Shown here in pieces: positions 24,464 to 33,287 of a DNA stretch of 34,864 bases. The stretch's first letter is position 1. Each line of letters opens with the position of its first letter. The stretch comes from Bacteroidota bacterium (GTDB lineage Bacteria > Bacteroidota > Bacteroidia > Chitinophagales > Chitinophagaceae): the NCBI GenBank assembly GCA_018266575.1, contig JAFEAE010000028.1:1-34864 (forward strand), given 5' to 3'. Position numbers and translations under genes: made by a program. The notes beneath the pieces were generated by a model. It saw nothing but the letters and a program-made list of their open reading frames with translations, did not search any database and was not told the DNA's origin.

Positions 24464-25500
24464 CAAAAATATTAGTGGCCGATGATGAAGCAGACCTGGA
24501 AGTGCTGATCAAACAAAAATTCCGAAGGCAGATACGTGAGAAACAATATGAATTTGTATTTGCTGCAAACGGTATTGAAGCGTTGGATAAAATAAAGCAG
24601 GATCCTGAATTAGATATTGTACTAACGGATATCAATATGCCGGAAATGGATGGGCTAACGTTGTTGGGAAAATTGAATGAAGTCAGCCCGATCATGAAAG
24701 CGGTTATTGTTTCGGCGTATGGTGATATGGATAATATCCGCACGGCAATGAACCGAGGCGCTTTTGATTTTATTACCAAGCCTGTGAATTTTGATGACCT
24801 GGAAACAACGATCACCAAGACCATCCGGTATGTTGATCAAACAAAAGAGACATTACAGGCGATCAAGGAAAATAATATCCTGCGCATGTATGTGGATAAG
24901 AACGTGCTGAGTTTTATGAACCGACGTGAGTATGAAAATTCGCTGATGGCCAATGAAACCATTGAAGCCACAATTGTCTTCATAGATGTTTGCGGCTTTA
25001 CCGCGATCACCGAGACTTCCGATGCCGATAAGGTGGTGAAATTACTGAACCAGTATTTTGATGTGATGGTGAAAGAGATCATTGCACAAAATGGTTATAT
25101 AGATAAATTCATAGGCGATGCAGTATTGGCTGTTTTCAAAGGGGAATTTCATCTCGACCGCGCAATTGATGCGGCACTTGCTGTTCGTGAGCAAATCGAA
25201 AAATTGCCAAACGAAACGGAAAATATTTTCTTTAACCCTAAGGTTGCCATTGGCATTCATTCCGGCGAAATGGTTTCGGGAAATATTGGTTCGGCGAGTT
25301 TGCGTCGGTTAGACTACACCGTTATAGGAGATGTTGTGAACACTGCACAACGTTTGCAGGCCGCTGCGGATGCCGGCCAGATATTTATTACAGAAACTTC
25401 TTATCAGCAAATAAAAGAATCGTTCAGTTGTAATATGATCGGGCCTATATCGCTGAAACATAAAGCAGCACCGGTTACTGTTTATGAAGTGATTAATTAG
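24460..25500 (+). CDS. Receiver-class III adenylate cyclase response regulator
   Basis: The 346-residue protein has a receiver domain (about 1-122; D57 in LTDINMPEMDG, K in ITKPVN), a short helical linker and a class III nucleotide cyclase domain (about 165-345). Metal-binding D176 (FIDVCGF) and D220 (FIGDAV), base-contact K216 and T287 (DYTVIG), and N294 and R298 (VVNTAQR) are all present. Lys plus Thr is the class IIIb adenylate cyclase pattern, so cAMP is the likely product. Phosphorylation of D57 should control activity. It is translationally coupled to the upstream receiver by an ATGA overlap. A possible cAMP receptor, the Popeye-like protein, is encoded divergently at the head of the operon. 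Confidence 0.92.
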   Translation: MTKILVADDEADLEVLIKQKFRRQIREKQYEFVFAANGIEALDKIKQDPELDIVLTDINMPEMDGLTLLGKLNEVSPIMKAVIVSAYGDMDNIRTAMNRGAFDFITKPVNFDDLETTITKTIRYVDQTKETLQAIKENNILRMYVDKNVLSFMNRREYENSLMANETIEATIVFIDVCGFTAITETSDADKVVKLLNQYFDVMVKEIIAQNGYIDKFIGDAVLAVFKGEFHLDRAIDAALAVREQIEKLPNETENIFFNPKVAIGIHSGEMVSGNIGSASLRRLDYTVIGDVVNTAQRLQAAADAGQIFITETSYQQIKESFSCNMIGPISLKHKAAPVTVYEVIN

Positions 25501-25507
25501 GAGAGAA

Positions 25508-25540
25508 GAATTAACCGCGAAGGCACAAGGCCGCAAGTAT
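25508..25540. repeat. Possible interspersed repeat fragment
   Basis: The stretch containing AACCGCGAAGGCACAAGG and CCGCAAG, 8 bases after the cyclase stop codon, resembles the AACCGCAAAGGCGCAAAG-type dispersed repeat common in Bacteroidota intergenic DNA. This is a recalled resemblance and no second copy was seen in the window. Confidence 0.3.
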
Positions 25541-25600
25541 TGTGCAAAGACTTTTTAGCTATCTCAGGTGATAATCCTATCAGAGTTCTAAAATAATAGT

Positions 25601-25831
25601 ATGGTATCTAAATTATTTAGAGATGTTTTTTTCTTAATGATGGGTATCCTATTAATCGTTAAGCCAGATATGCTAAAAAGGCCATTTGGAACGAAGATTC
25701 TTTTAGACCCAAATCCTGAAGCTGCTCCCACGAGATCGTATATTAGAAGAATGAGGGGCATTGGAATTGTTTGTATAGTAGCAGGGATATTGATTATCCT
25801 ACTTGATGGTGTTAATATAAAAATCTTTTAG
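25601..25831 (+). CDS. Small two-helix membrane protein, unknown function
   Basis: The 76-residue frame has two hydrophobic segments (about 8-22 and 53-68) joined by a charged, proline-containing loop (LLDPNPEAAPTRSYIRRMRG). Both the segment spacing and the positive loop are what a real small inner-membrane hairpin would show. No family is recognised. It lies 100 bases after the cyclase gene on the same strand, so it could belong to that transcription unit. Coding status is likely but not proven by sequence alone. Confidence 0.6.
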   Translation: MVSKLFRDVFFLMMGILLIVKPDMLKRPFGTKILLDPNPEAAPTRSYIRRMRGIGIVCIVAGILIILLDGVNIKIF

Positions 25832-25909
25832 CATGATGGTGATTAGCATTTTTTATCAGGCTCACCGTTTACTGCTTACTGCTACTTACCATCGTTGAAT
25901 AGAATTTCT

Positions 25910-25971
25910 ACTGTACAAGAGTGCGACCTGCCTACCGGCAGGCAGGCGCAACGATGCTTAATAGATATCCT
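25910..25971. repeat. Nested short repeats: palindrome inserted in a second repeat
   Basis: CCTGCCT (25927-25933) and AGGCAGG (25940-25946) form a 7-bp hairpin. Removing 25928-25947 joins GAGTGCGAC to GCAACGATGCTT, which matches 33231-33251 (GATTGCGACGCAAGGATGTT) at 17 of 21 positions. This suggests a 20-base palindrome sitting inside a longer dispersed repeat. The part before it (TGTACAAGAG) also resembles TTGTACAAAAG near 30478. Confidence 0.5.
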
Positions 25972-26001
25972 TAGCTGGTTACAAAATTCCCTAATCAATT
26001 T

Positions 26002-28836
26002 TTAGAGTCGCAACAATTTCACAGGTTCTGTTAATCCGATCGGGCCGTGCATATTCGGGCCCGACCATTCCTGCGCTGCTTTATTATTTTTTAACGATGA
26101 TGTATATGCGCCAAGCGTTGTGGTGATTTTAATGCTGATATAATTATCGCCTGCGTGAATTGCCTTACTGATATCATACACATGATTGCCGTACCATTTT
26201 GCGCCGAGTGGTTGCCCATTCACTTCGAGTTCAGAAACATCATTAATATGCCCGAGCGAAAGATATGTTTTGCCATTCGTTTCGGGTATATTAACCACTT
26301 TTTTGTAAATGATTGTCCCTGCAAAATTTTGTGTGCCCGGCAACGAGTGAAGGTCTGTCAACTGATCCAGTATAATTTTTTTGGATGTATCATTCACATG
26401 CTGCAAATGCAGTTGCCAAGGGCCTTGCAGCGCTTCCTCTTTTGCATTGGCAAGATCAACAAGTTGATATTTTTCTCCGGTAGTATTATTGTCAAATACG
26501 ATCAGTTTTGTTTCTGATTTTCCAAGAAAAATTTGCAAACTGCCATCGGCATTTACCGGATATAAATATTTTTTTCCTGTTTCCGTATCCCAGATCCACG
26601 CCGTTTTTTTATTGTTGAAATTTGCAGTGAACACATGATCGTGTTTTGCGCTGTAATTGGTAAAATAAAAAATATCCTTGTTTGTATCTTTATAATGTAA
26701 CTGACTTACGTGATAGACGGGATCACTGATCTTCACATACGGTGCAAGTGAAAATTGTTGTTGAATATTTTTGTACCATGATACTAAATCGGCTGATGGT
26801 GCATCTGCAATTCCTGATGTTTTCGGATGATTTTTAAGAATGGAATTTGTTGCATCAACAATTGCTTTGCTCTTCTTATTATATCCTTCACGGCCTGATG
26901 AATATTTCGGCGTTTTGGAAATGAAAATTACTTTGCCACCGGCATCCGCAAATTGTTTAATTGCTTTCGCAGTTTCCGGCATCATCGTTTCTACTTCAAT
27001 TAGTATAAGTGCCGAATAATTTCTTGTTTTGAAATTTAATTTGCCTTTACTTTTTATTGACTGTTGGATGATATGTTCGGAAACAATATCGCATCCGTTT
27101 CCATTCTGATGGATCGTTTCCCAAACCTGGTGTACATATTGCGGATAAGCGACACGCGGAAACGGGTCGCGTTGAAAACCGAATTTTGATGCGAGGTCTG
27201 CAAGCGGATGCATGATCGCTATATCCGCCTGCATCACCGCATTTTGCAACACATAAGACAATCGTGTTTTGTAATCGCTCCACAAACGGAAATAGGGCCA
27301 CCATGGATTACGTTCATTGAAAAAACTTCCATAACGCAACCATCCCGGGAATGGTGCTTCGAGCGGCGTGTAATTGAAACCATGCAAAACAGAATGGGTA
27401 ACGCCTGATAAATTGCTTTGATCGCCGGTTGTTTTCACACGCTCCAACGTCATGCTGAAAATTTCGCCGGTATTCGTCATCTCTTCACAACTGATTAATT
27501 GTTTGCCTGCAAGGTGTGCGCCTGAAGAAACAAACTTGTTGATCATTGTATAATTTCTTCCGTTGAATTCTGTGCGTTTTTCACCGAATTCATCAACTTC
27601 CGGTATCCATATCCATGTTTCACATTCAGGAATATCGATCAGCATGCTTGCTTCCAACGGGTGACAATCCATTCCATATGCCTGCATGCGTGAACGTACG
27701 CCGTGTTTGGAGCACCATGCGGTGAATGTGCCGATGAAACGCTCCTGGAAAAGTTCGATGCGTGTAATTTCAAAATCATAACGGATATGCTCAAGCTCTT
27801 TTTTTAATTCAGGAGAAAATCTGGAACCATAGGCTTCATTGGTTGCATTGCCCATTTCTCCAACTTTAACAAGAATGTATGGAAAATACGGCGTGATATC
27901 ATACCCTCTGCGCAACTTGAATTGTTCCAGCATATCATTGCACCAGTTTGCACCTTCCAGCTCGATGCTGTCGGTAAACATTGCACGGAAATAATTACTC
28001 AGCGGACCTAATCTCCCTTCCACAATTTTTCCGAAATGATTTAAATAATTTTCAACAGCGGATTGCTGGTAGTGATTGATCACAGGGCCATTGGCGCCCA
28101 ATGCACCTTGAATCACGGTTTGAAAGCCGGTGATACGTACCAGATAATACAATACGTATGCGCCTTCAGGAACATTTACTTCAATGGTATCTTTCGCAAG
28201 TTGATCATCTAATGATATGCCGGGAGTAAATGTATTCATCTCCGCAGGTGCAAGCCGAAGCATGAACAGCTCTTTTACCTTATGTTCATAGTTCGATGGC
28301 GCATTCACCGCATCAAGCAATTCTTTTTGTGTGAGGGAATATTTCTGGTTGCCTTCTAAATTTTTTGTACCGAGCAGCATGATCTGTGAGCGGTCTTCCT
28401 GTGCAACAAACTCGCCGCCAAAGGGCCAGCCCGAACCAACGATCATATCGCAGGTGATGCCTCTTTCTTTTGCACCTTTCACAGCGGCTTCTACCACATC
28501 AAGCCATTCTTCGCTTCCCCACGATAATTCTTTAATGCCTATCGGGTCTGCATTTTCATTCCATTTTATCGGGTTGATCTCTACACCCCCAATGCCTGCA
28601 TCTTTCATAACATCTAATTCACGAAGCACTTCTTCTTTGGTAACGCGGTCGCCATTCCACCACCAACGTACGTAAGGACGGTACTTCATTTCCGGGTCAG
28701 CAAATTTTTCAAATATTACTTCCGTATCTGAATTGATGCGTTCGTTCGCTTTGATTTTATTGATAACTCCTGCAAATGGTAACGATGCGGCAGTGAGTGA
28801 AGTTATCCGGATGAACTGTCTTCTTTCAATTGGCAT
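26002..28836 (-). CDS. Exported GH106-like glycoside hydrolase (alpha-L-rhamnosidase family)
   Basis: The 944-residue protein was started at the ATG at 28834-28836 (MPIERRQF); a TTG 10 codons upstream opens a longer frame and was rejected. The N-terminus carries a Tat-type signal (ERRQFIRI, then a hydrophobic stretch). The region RPYVRWWWNGDRVTKEE followed by MKDAGIGGVEI is typical of the GH106 family start; the rest is a large barrel and a C-terminal GH2-like jelly roll (about 850-944, with VSELEVNGQPLG). Family members remove alpha-L-rhamnose from plant polysaccharides, but this subgroup is divergent, so the exact specificity is uncertain. It is the most downstream member of the minus-strand block with AGE, GH9 and GH26. 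Confidence 0.78.
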   Translation of the reverse strand: MPIERRQFIRITSLTAASLPFAGVINKIKANERINSDTEVIFEKFADPEMKYRPYVRWWWNGDRVTKEEVLRELDVMKDAGIGGVEINPIKWNENADPIGIKELSWGSEEWLDVVEAAVKGAKERGITCDMIVGSGWPFGGEFVAQEDRSQIMLLGTKNLEGNQKYSLTQKELLDAVNAPSNYEHKVKELFMLRLAPAEMNTFTPGISLDDQLAKDTIEVNVPEGAYVLYYLVRITGFQTVIQGALGANGPVINHYQQSAVENYLNHFGKIVEGRLGPLSNYFRAMFTDSIELEGANWCNDMLEQFKLRRGYDITPYFPYILVKVGEMGNATNEAYGSRFSPELKKELEHIRYDFEITRIELFQERFIGTFTAWCSKHGVRSRMQAYGMDCHPLEASMLIDIPECETWIWIPEVDEFGEKRTEFNGRNYTMINKFVSSGAHLAGKQLISCEEMTNTGEIFSMTLERVKTTGDQSNLSGVTHSVLHGFNYTPLEAPFPGWLRYGSFFNERNPWWPYFRLWSDYKTRLSYVLQNAVMQADIAIMHPLADLASKFGFQRDPFPRVAYPQYVHQVWETIHQNGNGCDIVSEHIIQQSIKSKGKLNFKTRNYSALILIEVETMMPETAKAIKQFADAGGKVIFISKTPKYSSGREGYNKKSKAIVDATNSILKNHPKTSGIADAPSADLVSWYKNIQQQFSLAPYVKISDPVYHVSQLHYKDTNKDIFYFTNYSAKHDHVFTANFNNKKTAWIWDTETGKKYLYPVNADGSLQIFLGKSETKLIVFDNNTTGEKYQLVDLANAKEEALQGPWQLHLQHVNDTSKKIILDQLTDLHSLPGTQNFAGTIIYKKVVNIPETNGKTYLSLGHINDVSELEVNGQPLGAKWYGNHVYDISKAIHAGDNYISIKITTTLGAYTSSLKNNKAAQEWSGPNMHGPIGLTEPVKLLRL

Positions 28837-28863
28837 AAACAATGATTTGGGTTGAAGGTTCTT

Positions 28864-28871
28864 CAAATTTA
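28864..28871 (-). promoter_or_regulatory. Possible Bacteroidota -7 promoter element (TAAATTTG)
   Basis: On the minus strand TAAATTTG matches TAnnTTTG and lies 27 bases upstream of the GH106-like ATG. No TTTG was found at the expected -33 spacing. It also falls inside the rejected TTG-started extension, which supports the downstream ATG. Confidence 0.3.
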
Positions 28872-29053
28872 TGGCAAGCTTTCTGAATTAAAAGTGCAGA
28901 CAGCACATGACAGTCGGAAAATTTGATAGTGAATAGTTGAATTTTACCAGGGCAGAATTTCTGTGTTTCAATGCTGCGGTGGCAATATTTTTCTGCCACT
29001 GAAACACTAAAACAGATTTACTATTTATTTTTTGTATAACGGAGATGGATATC

Positions 29054-30367
29054 CTATTTATTTTCAAGCCGCGAAATACAATTCATCAGGGAGCGGAAAT
29101 TGTGATAAGTCCCTTTCCAGATATGTGCTTTTAATGCCGTTTTCCGTTGCGGTTCATTATCCAGCCCTTCTTCATACCAATCGCCATGCTCATGATCGAT
29201 CATGTAAGTTTGAACATATTGCCAGAGCTGCTCAAAGTGTTTCCGGTAATGCATCGGATCGTTCGGATATAATTCAGATAATATCAACAATGTATTCAAT
29301 CCTTCTGCCTGCGACCACCAGTTCTTGCTTTTATTAATGATGGTGCAACCGGGTTTATCTTTAAAATAATATCCTTCATCATAAAAACCACCAAGAGTAT
29401 TATCCCATCCATTCTTTAATGCGTGGTCGACCATTTTTTTGCCAATCTTCAATGTTGCTTTATCATCTTTATAACCGAGTGCTTCACTTGCTTCCTGCAA
29501 TAGATAAGCTGTTTCTACATCATGCCCGAAAGAAACATGGTCGAGGTTTTTATTTTTCATGATGATATCATAAGAAGAATCCCGAAATGAAACCGGTTTC
29601 CAATCTGGGGTAAAAAACAATTGCAGGTTTCCTTTCGGTGTAACAATTTTATCGCGGATCAATACCAGCATTTCCTGCAACCGTTCGCGGACTAACGGTG
29701 ATGCCCACACGTGATATAATTCGGTAAGCGCTTCCAGCAAATGAATAGAACTGTTCTGGTCTTTGTAACCCGTCTCCGCATTGCTTCTCACATCGGCATT
29801 CCGCAACACATGAGAGCCATCCCTGTTGAGGTGTTGGTAATAACCCTTATAAACAGGGTCATGACTGTATTTTTCCAGCCATTCAAATGCTTTTTTTGCA
29901 AGGTTTAGTGCTGCAGTGTCCCCTGAACATTCATAATACGCAGCGAGCCCGTATATCGCAAACGCATTTCCATAAGCTTCTTTTATTTTACTGATCACTG
30001 TGCCATCTCTCGTAACCATGTTATAAAATCCGCCATCCACGGAATCCCACATTTTATTTTTCAGAAAATAAAATCCATGCCGCGACATTGCGATATAGGA
30101 ACTGTCATGATAAAACATTGCAGCCTTTGCTGTTGACCATATATGCCTTGCCTGCGTAACGATCATTTTATCCTGATTCGGCGCTTGTTGAAAATCGTAG
30201 GTAAAACTGCTCAGGTATCCGCCATATAATGTGTCAATATTTCGCGGGTAATATTTATCCAGCAAACCTTGTTTTGCAGCATAACGCATTTGCACAAGGA
30301 TCGTATCATTTTGAGCGATTACTAAAACTGAAGAAAACAGAAGTGTTATTAAAATGCAGATACGCAT
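29054..30367 (-). CDS. Secreted AGE-family epimerase (cellobiose/mannobiose 2-epimerase-like)
   Basis: The 437-residue protein shows a signal peptide (about 1-18, ending LVIAQ) followed by an (alpha/alpha)6 barrel of the N-acylglucosamine 2-epimerase family. Family residues are in place: the ARHIWSTAKA helix, H282 in SFGHDVETAY, NWWSQAEGLN and H422 in GTYHNFRS. Relatives epimerise the reducing-end glucose or mannose of cellobiose or mannobiose at C2. Mannobiose epimerisation would fit with the GH26 mannanase upstream in this block. Most AGE epimerases are cytoplasmic; the signal peptide predicts periplasmic action here, which is unusual. The sugar specificity cannot be read from sequence. Confidence 0.85.
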   Translation of the reverse strand: MRICILITLLFSSVLVIAQNDTILVQMRYAAKQGLLDKYYPRNIDTLYGGYLSSFTYDFQQAPNQDKMIVTQARHIWSTAKAAMFYHDSSYIAMSRHGFYFLKNKMWDSVDGGFYNMVTRDGTVISKIKEAYGNAFAIYGLAAYYECSGDTAALNLAKKAFEWLEKYSHDPVYKGYYQHLNRDGSHVLRNADVRSNAETGYKDQNSSIHLLEALTELYHVWASPLVRERLQEMLVLIRDKIVTPKGNLQLFFTPDWKPVSFRDSSYDIIMKNKNLDHVSFGHDVETAYLLQEASEALGYKDDKATLKIGKKMVDHALKNGWDNTLGGFYDEGYYFKDKPGCTIINKSKNWWSQAEGLNTLLILSELYPNDPMHYRKHFEQLWQYVQTYMIDHEHGDWYEEGLDNEPQRKTALKAHIWKGTYHNFRSLMNCISRLENK

Positions 30368-30652
30368 ATCAGGTATTTTATTCTTTTACGTATATTATTT
30401 ACAGATCCCTTAACCTTGTAAAAACAGGTTGTTGTCATTTATAAACCGATCAAGGCGCAAATGACCTTCATCACAGTTGTACAAAAGCTCAATCGAAGCT
30501 CCCCCCGAGAACGGGCTGTATATCGTTCTCGGGGCGCCTTTTTTGGTTCTTTTTTGGCGAAGCAAAAAAGAACAAGAAATATGATAGTAACTTATATCGG
30601 AAGCCATTCATTTAATTGATAGAGTAGTATAAGGCAATTATTATTACTACCG
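30368..30652. other. 285-bp intergenic region with two perfect hairpins
   Basis: No credible gene was found; a short minus-strand frame at 30410-30607 lies mostly over the repeat element and has no coding support. The region contains the double hairpin at 30503-30573 and must also hold any promoter for the AGE gene. Confidence 0.5.
30503..30573. repeat. Twin-hairpin element (REP/terminator-like)
   Basis: Two perfect 11-bp stems lie side by side: CCCCGAGAACG/CGTTCTCGGGG (30503-30513 and 30524-30534), then GTTCTTTTTTG/CAAAAAAGAAC (30546-30556 and 30563-30573, loop GCGAAG). The first is followed on the plus strand by CGCCTTTTTT, so it could terminate plus-strand transcripts, but no plus-strand gene precedes it. 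A dispersed palindromic repeat fits better. It lies 80 bases past the GH9 stop codon. Confidence 0.6.
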
Positions 30653-33148
30653 TCAATGTATAACCGAATTACTTTTTTCATTCAGCACCTTATTAGCCGC
30701 AAGCACGAGAAACAAATAATCTGTTGTACCTCCGCCGAGCACATATTCTCCCTGTTGCCACAGGTATGGAAACGGAAGCAGTTCCGGGAAATCAGGGCGT
30801 ATTAAAGCCGTACCCGATGCAATACCGCCCGGAATATACGACCAGTCTGCCCGGTTAAAACCATACGCCGGTATCATCGAATGTGCACCAACTCCTGATG
30901 CAAATGATGCGGTGTTACTACCGGGATGGCAACCCAAAATAAAATTTAACGCAGACAGCATATAATCATCAGAAACAATTTCAGGAAATGCTTCATGCAA
31001 AAAATATTGTTTGTAGCCAAAGTGCTGGATATCCCAACCTGCTCCCCAGATATTTGGTTGATAGGGTACTGCGTAGGGTGTCCGCTTTCCCTGCGCCTGA
31101 ATGGTATCAAATAAAATTTTTACAGAGTTTGTAATTGTATTTGTCAGATCAGCATTATTAATTAAAGGCAATGCTCTTCCAACAATCCATCCTTCATAAT
31201 TAATACTCTTTGCAATTACATCTTTGTTACTCACTAAAAAATCTGCAAACTGTTTTTCTTTTGTGGTAATAAACAATTCCGTCGCCAATGCAATTCGCTG
31301 ACGTGGATTTTTTTCCTTTTCGGTTATCCATACCTGTTGGGCTATCTGCAGACATTGATTTGCAAGCGTGTCATTATATCCTTTCATTACACGGTATGCA
31401 GCAGCCAATGCAGCAGCTACTTCCATGGAACGACCGGGGTTTTCTTCGGTGAACACCCATCTGTCGTCAGGAGAATTTGGCAACCCAACAGCCGGCGGAA
31501 TTCCTGTTGTTTTTACATCGTTATAAAACGTATTATCTGTGATATTTGTAGCATCTCCTAAGGTTGTGTATTGCCTTAATGTTGGTTCAATAATGCCCCG
31601 ATAAAATCTTCACATACTTTTATAGCCACCAACAATCGATAACAGGCCATGTTCAATTTGTTGCAGCACATCGGGCTTGCCATCTGGCTGTTGTATTTCC
31701 ACTACATGTGTTTGCTGATTGATTGATGTATTATCATAGGTTGTATGAAATGCCTCATACGCTAACGTCAAACCATATACAGTTTCTGATTGAGATTCAA
31801 CACGCAGATCAAAATCTCCAGCATCATGCCATGCACCAACATTCAGGCCCGGAACCGTTTCCCCGGATTTATAAGATGTCAATGTAGAATGATGTTGAAA
31901 GTATCCGTCAAAATGATTGGAGTCCGTTGGCGCCATTCGTGCATCATCCATGTGGCAGAAGCCATGCCACACTTTATATTTATCGTTTACACGCATGTGG
32001 CACATTTGTATGGGCAAAAAATATTCGAGGGTGGGTTGCCAAACATTCCTGGCATACACACTGTCGCTGATCTGAAATGGTTTTGTAGTATCGCCTCCAT
32101 AAACAATCTCATACATCCCGGGCTTTTTAATCTGCGTGAAATCGAATTGCAGGTAATGGTAGCGGAGAAAATTCCCCCAATCGTTTGCATCAGAATGTAA
32201 GACAGTTTCAAAGCCGCCATTTTCGTTTATGCGTAACAGTGAGGTTTCCTGTTTTCTTTTATCCTTCGCGTCCAGTTCGATCACTGCAACTTTTTTCTGT
32301 TGCGGATGATAACCAACCTGCGAAACCTGCACTACCGGAGGAGATTGCCAGCCTTCGGCAGCGTGTGGTGTTACCAGCCAAACGATCGCATTTTTTACTG
32401 CACCTTTTGGAACTAATGAACGGACAACAAACCAACCATTGTTATGCTTGCCTCGGCCATCAATAAGCTGCATGGTATTGCCAAGAAGGTTTTCAATACG
32501 CATACGCTGCATTTCATTTTCCGGTGCGATGGTTAAAATGTTGCCTGTAGCCATTGCGGTGATCTGCGTTTCCTTGTCTTCATCAATATAGTTCGGGCCG
32601 TTTGGCTGCCTCGGAAATATGCCAAACTGCTGATCCATGTAATACGATTTGCCGAAAAGCACTCCCGGATATAATTCAAAATTGAAACCCACTTTTCCGA
32701 TCCAGCTTGCAGGCAATGCACTGTCGAGATCAATAATTATTTTAAACCCTTTTCCTGCAGGCTGCACATGAATGGTATAACTGAAATGCAGGTCCGGATA
32801 AATGACAGGGTTAAAACCTTTCCGATTGATATCTTGATTGGGATATTCCATGTGTACACTGATAGTACCCGTCGCTTTATCAACCATTCGCCTGCCAACT
32901 TTCGGTATAGGTTGCCATTGCCCCGGAGTTGGTTCCAGCCGTATATCCCCGTTGGTTGCTACACGTTGCCCGTTTTGAATAATGCCAACTCCACCCTGGT
33001 GGCCTTCCGGGTAAAAATCATGGGCAAGCATAACATTAACACCCTGGTATTCGAGATACTCAAGATCATTCAAATGCATCTGGCTATTTTGCGTGTATGC
33101 TTTAACGTTAGTAAGAAGAAATATAGCAAAGCTGATTTTTCTGAACAT
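30653..33148 (-). pseudogene. Secreted GH9 endoglucanase interrupted by one in-frame TGA
   Basis: Read through a single TGA (codon 513, 31610-31612), this is a complete GH9 protein of about 830 residues: signal peptide (about 1-19), an N-terminal domain of about 290 residues typical of Bacteroidota GH9 proteins, a CelD_N-like Ig domain (about 298-385; VVQVSQVGYHP) and an (alpha/alpha)6 catalytic domain. The catalytic Asp pair D442/D445 (AWHDAGDFD) lies before the stop and the acid E801 (QQGEYVLGG) after it, so termination would leave no active enzyme. The frame is unchanged across the stop and sequence quality does not decline: after TGA it continues RFYRGIIEPTLRQY, and later DDRWVFTEENP. The stop sits where related proteins usually have Gly, so GGA to TGA is likely. 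It is probably a recent nonsense mutation or a base error; the intact enzyme would cut beta-1,4-glucan. Confidence 0.85.
31610..31612 (-). other. In-frame TGA codon inside GH9
   Basis: This is the only stop between the two GH9 fragments; the downstream part (30653-31609) is in the same frame. No ATG lies close after the stop; the next Met in frame is in the GRSMEV region, already inside the catalytic domain. The first fragment alone would be 512 residues. Confidence 0.9.
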
Positions 33149-33220
33149 AGTCTTTTATTAAAGTACTGTATTATTTTATTATACTGTTGCACATAAACCT
33201 GCAGCCCTGTAGCAGTACTA

Positions 33221-33260
33221 ACGATGAAAGGATTGCGACGCAAGGATGTTCAACCGGAGT
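33221..33260. repeat. Short repeat related to the element at 25910
   Basis: GATTGCGACGCAAGGATGTT (from 33231) matches the 25921-25959 element after removal of its inserted palindrome at 17 of 21 positions. It lies in the 139-base gap between the GH9 and GH26 genes, where nothing else was recognised. Confidence 0.4.
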
Positions 33261-33287
33261 TACTGCTGCTGGTATCACAATTATTAT

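Noticed and set aside
28837..28866. Upstream TTG start for the GH106-like gene adding ten residues
   Set aside because: The ATG at 28834-28836 gives a clean Tat-type N-terminus, and a promoter-like TAAATTTG overlaps the extension.
30410..30607. 65-residue minus-strand frame
   Set aside because: It lies mostly over the twin-hairpin repeat, and its sequence reads like a translated repeat rather than a protein.
30653..31483. Separate 276-residue GH9-like gene starting at 31483
   Set aside because: The apparent start is TTG inside a conserved GH9 stretch, and the reading frame continues upstream to the TGA at 31610; it is the second half of one gene.
30653..33148. TGA recoded as Gly in this organism
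   Set aside because: Several other intact genes here end in TGA (for example at 11728, 13202, 14852 and 24463), so TGA is a normal stop.
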